From positions 124,001 to 188,000 of the forward strand of contig NZ_JACJOF010000005.1 of the NCBI RefSeq assembly GCF_014695395.1: a DNA stretch of 64,000 nt, written 5' to 3'. The translations under genes and the position numbers were made by a program. This document shows positions 62,606 through 64,000 of this stretch, piece after piece; position 1 is the first letter of the stretch; every line of letters starts with the position of its first letter. Source of the stretch: Nodosilinea sp. FACHB-131. GTDB lineage: Bacteria; Cyanobacteriota; Cyanobacteriia; Phormidesmidales; Phormidesmidaceae. Below the pieces are notes generated by a model. It saw only the letters and a program-made list of their open reading frames with translations. It was not told the origin of the DNA and made no database searches.

Positions 62606-64000
62606 CTAACTTCCCAACAACAGCAGCTGAGCCGGATCAAGATACACATACCAAGGAAAAGGCCGCTCCTTCAGCTCAGCCCATCTGTCCTTGAAGACCT
62701 CTGCCTGAAGGTGATAATCGTCGAGGTTAGCGGGGGGGCTGCCCAGCTTGAGATAGAGGCTGATGCGGTGGGGCGTTTCGCTGGTCCAGGCAATCCAGCC
62801 GGGGAAGGTGTTGGGCTGGGTGGGCTGCTCAGGAAAGGTCAGGCGGTGGGCGCGAATGCCGACGTGGGTGTGGGTGGGCAGCACCGGCTCCAGTGTTTGC
62901 AGAGTGCAGTGCCAGTCCAGCGCTTTTAGGGTGTGATCACTCTGGCGTTGTAGCGTCGAGACGTTTTTGCAGCCGGTAAGCTGAGCCACGGCTAGGGTGC
63001 CAGGATGGTCAAAAATAGCCTGTTTTGGCCCCTCGGCTACAACGCTGCCGCCCGAGAGCACCAGCAAGCGCTGACACACTCGGTAGGCTTCTTCTAAATT
63101 GTGGCTGACAAATAGGGTGAGGCCTTGGTAGTTGGTCAGGGTCTTGAGCAACTGCTTTTCGAGTTCGCTGCGCAGGTGGGCATCGAGGGCCGAAAAGGGC
63201 TCATCGAGCAGCAAAATTTCGGGGTTGGGGGCCAGGGCACGGGCTAAGGCCACCCGCTGTTGCTGCCCGCCAGAGAGCTGGTGGGGATAGCGATCGCCAA
63301 ACCCGACCAGCTGCACCTGCTGGAGCTGCTCGGCCACCTGACGGGCGATCGCCGCTTTCGAACCCCGCAGCCCGTAGGCAATATTTTGGGCCACGGTGAG
63401 GTGGGGAAACAGAGCGTAGTGCTGGAAGAGATAGCCGACTCTGCGATCGCGGCTGGGTAAATTGATACCTAACGCCGAGTCAAACAGCACCCGCCCATTG
63501 ATCACAATGCGCCCGCTGTGGGGCGTCTCTAGCCCCGCCAGACATCTCAAAATTAAGCTTTTGCCTGCTCCCGAGGCTCCCAGCAGGCCCAAGGGATGGT
63601 GGTCGGTGGAAAAAGCTACATCCAGGGTGAACCCAGGTAGGTGGTGGGTGAGGTTGACGGAGAGGTGAGGGGGTAAAAGGGTGGGGGGTGGGGGGTAAGG
63701 GGTAGGGGGGTTGAATGGCTTGCTTAGGGTGCGGCGAGCTACGGCCCAGCATCGCTCGATCCATCCTAGGACGGGCAGCTTGGCGCCTTGGGATTGCCAG
63801 CGGTTCATCAGCACCAGCCCGCCCAGGGAAATGGTCAAAATCACCCCGGTCCACAGGGCCGCTTCGCGAAAGGCTCCGGCTTCGACAGCGAAAAAAATCG
63901 CCATGGGCAGGGTTTGGGTTTTGCCCGGAATATTGCCCGCCAGCATGAGGGTGGCCCCAAACTCGCCCAGGGCGCGGGTAAAGGCCAGGGCGGTACCGGC
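62606..64000 (-). CDS. modBC: ModB-ModC fusion, molybdate ABC transporter (5' part beyond window)
   Basis: The frame runs off the window end. The visible part starts in the ModB permease at its cytoplasmic EAA-type loop (ALAFTRALGEFGATLMLAG, NIPGKTQTLPMAIF), followed by the last membrane helix. A Pro-rich linker (FNPPTPYPPPPTLLPPHL) joins it to a ModC ATPase with Walker A GASGAGKS, signature LSGGQQQR, Walker B ILLLDEPFSALD and a C-terminal molybdate-binding-like domain (VGIRAHRLTFPEQP). ModB-ModC fusions are known in cyanobacteria. The linker is encoded by a G-rich simple-sequence tract (about 63664-63714), similar to intergenic tracts elsewhere in the window. Confidence 0.93.
   Translation of the reverse strand, partial: AGTALAFTRALGEFGATLMLAGNIPGKTQTLPMAIFFAVEAGAFREAALWTGVILTISLGGLVLMNRWQSQGAKLPVLGWIERCWAVARRTLSKPFNPPTPYPPPPTLLPPHLSVNLTHHLPGFTLDVAFSTDHHPLGLLGASGAGKSLILRCLAGLETPHSGRIVINGRVLFDSALGINLPSRDRRVGYLFQHYALFPHLTVAQNIAYGLRGSKAAIARQVAEQLQQVQLVGFGDRYPHQLSGGQQQRVALARALAPNPEILLLDEPFSALDAHLRSELEKQLLKTLTNYQGLTLFVSHNLEEAYRVCQRLLVLSGGSVVAEGPKQAIFDHPGTLAVAQLTGCKNVSTLQRQSDHTLKALDWHCTLQTLEPVLPTHTHVGIRAHRLTFPEQPTQPNTFPGWIAWTSETPHRISLYLKLGSPPANLDDYHLQAEVFKDRWAELKERPFPWYVYLDPAQLLLLGS

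Overview
The window looks like a chromosome segment of a filamentous cyanobacterium of the Leptolyngbya/Nodosilinea/Phormidesmis kind. The basis is the abundance of the HIP1 octamer GCGATCGC, the cyanobacterial form of HflX, a cyanoexosortase with PTPA-type C-terminal sorting signals, HpsJ-like proteins, DUF4347/beta-helix/RTX surface proteins and Uma2 nucleases. The genus is inference. I saw no rRNA, tRNA, CRISPR array or intact transposase.

Left arm (1-4.0 kb): the 3' tail of an unknown gene with a strong hairpin, then hflX, an Uma2 nuclease and a bestrophin-type channel. The conserved N-terminal region of hflX has no usual start codon.

Surface and exopolysaccharide region (4.0-42.7 kb): nearly all genes from 4.0 to 29.4 kb lie on the minus strand. 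It opens with an HpsJ-like protein, a large DUF4347/beta-helix/RTX protein, a PTPA-CTERM protein, cyanoexosortase A and a second HpsJ-like protein. A Wzy-like polymerase follows, then ten glycosyltransferases (GT2 and GT4), two pyruvyltransferase-like proteins, an MsbA/PglK-like ABC exporter and one more probable transferase. A separate block holds a sugar-phosphate transferase, GDP-mannose 4,6-dehydratase and a WecG/TagA-type transferase. Divergent from these are a Wza-like SLBB export protein and a Wzc-like copolymerase whose kinase P-loop is degraded, followed by a second PTPA-CTERM protein. Read together, this is a nearly complete exopolysaccharide locus combined with a cyanoexosortase system. 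No Wzx flippase is visible; the ABC exporter could fill that role. The transferase block is compositionally mosaic, and I found no HIP1 octamer by eye for about 9.8 kb of it.

Between the two blocks (28.7-32.8 kb) lie a small unknown protein gene, a striking array of twelve in-frame degenerate 21-bp repeats (heptapeptide periodicity), a secreted beta-helix protein and an unrecognised polytopic membrane protein.

Right arm (42.7-64 kb): a ClC transporter with CBS and USP domains and Gln at the gating-glutamate position; a MacAB-type efflux set (ATPase, adaptor, permease) with a TolC-like protein, interrupted by a divergent Uma2 gene; a DUF2584 protein; a large unknown membrane-anchored protein; a chemoreceptor; ilvA; moaA; a fused acyl-CoA synthetase/GNAT acetyltransferase; and a ModB-ModC fusion running off the window. 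moaA and modBC both serve molybdenum-cofactor enzymes. A palindromic repeat flanked by 22-bp direct repeats separates the ends of ilvA and moaA.
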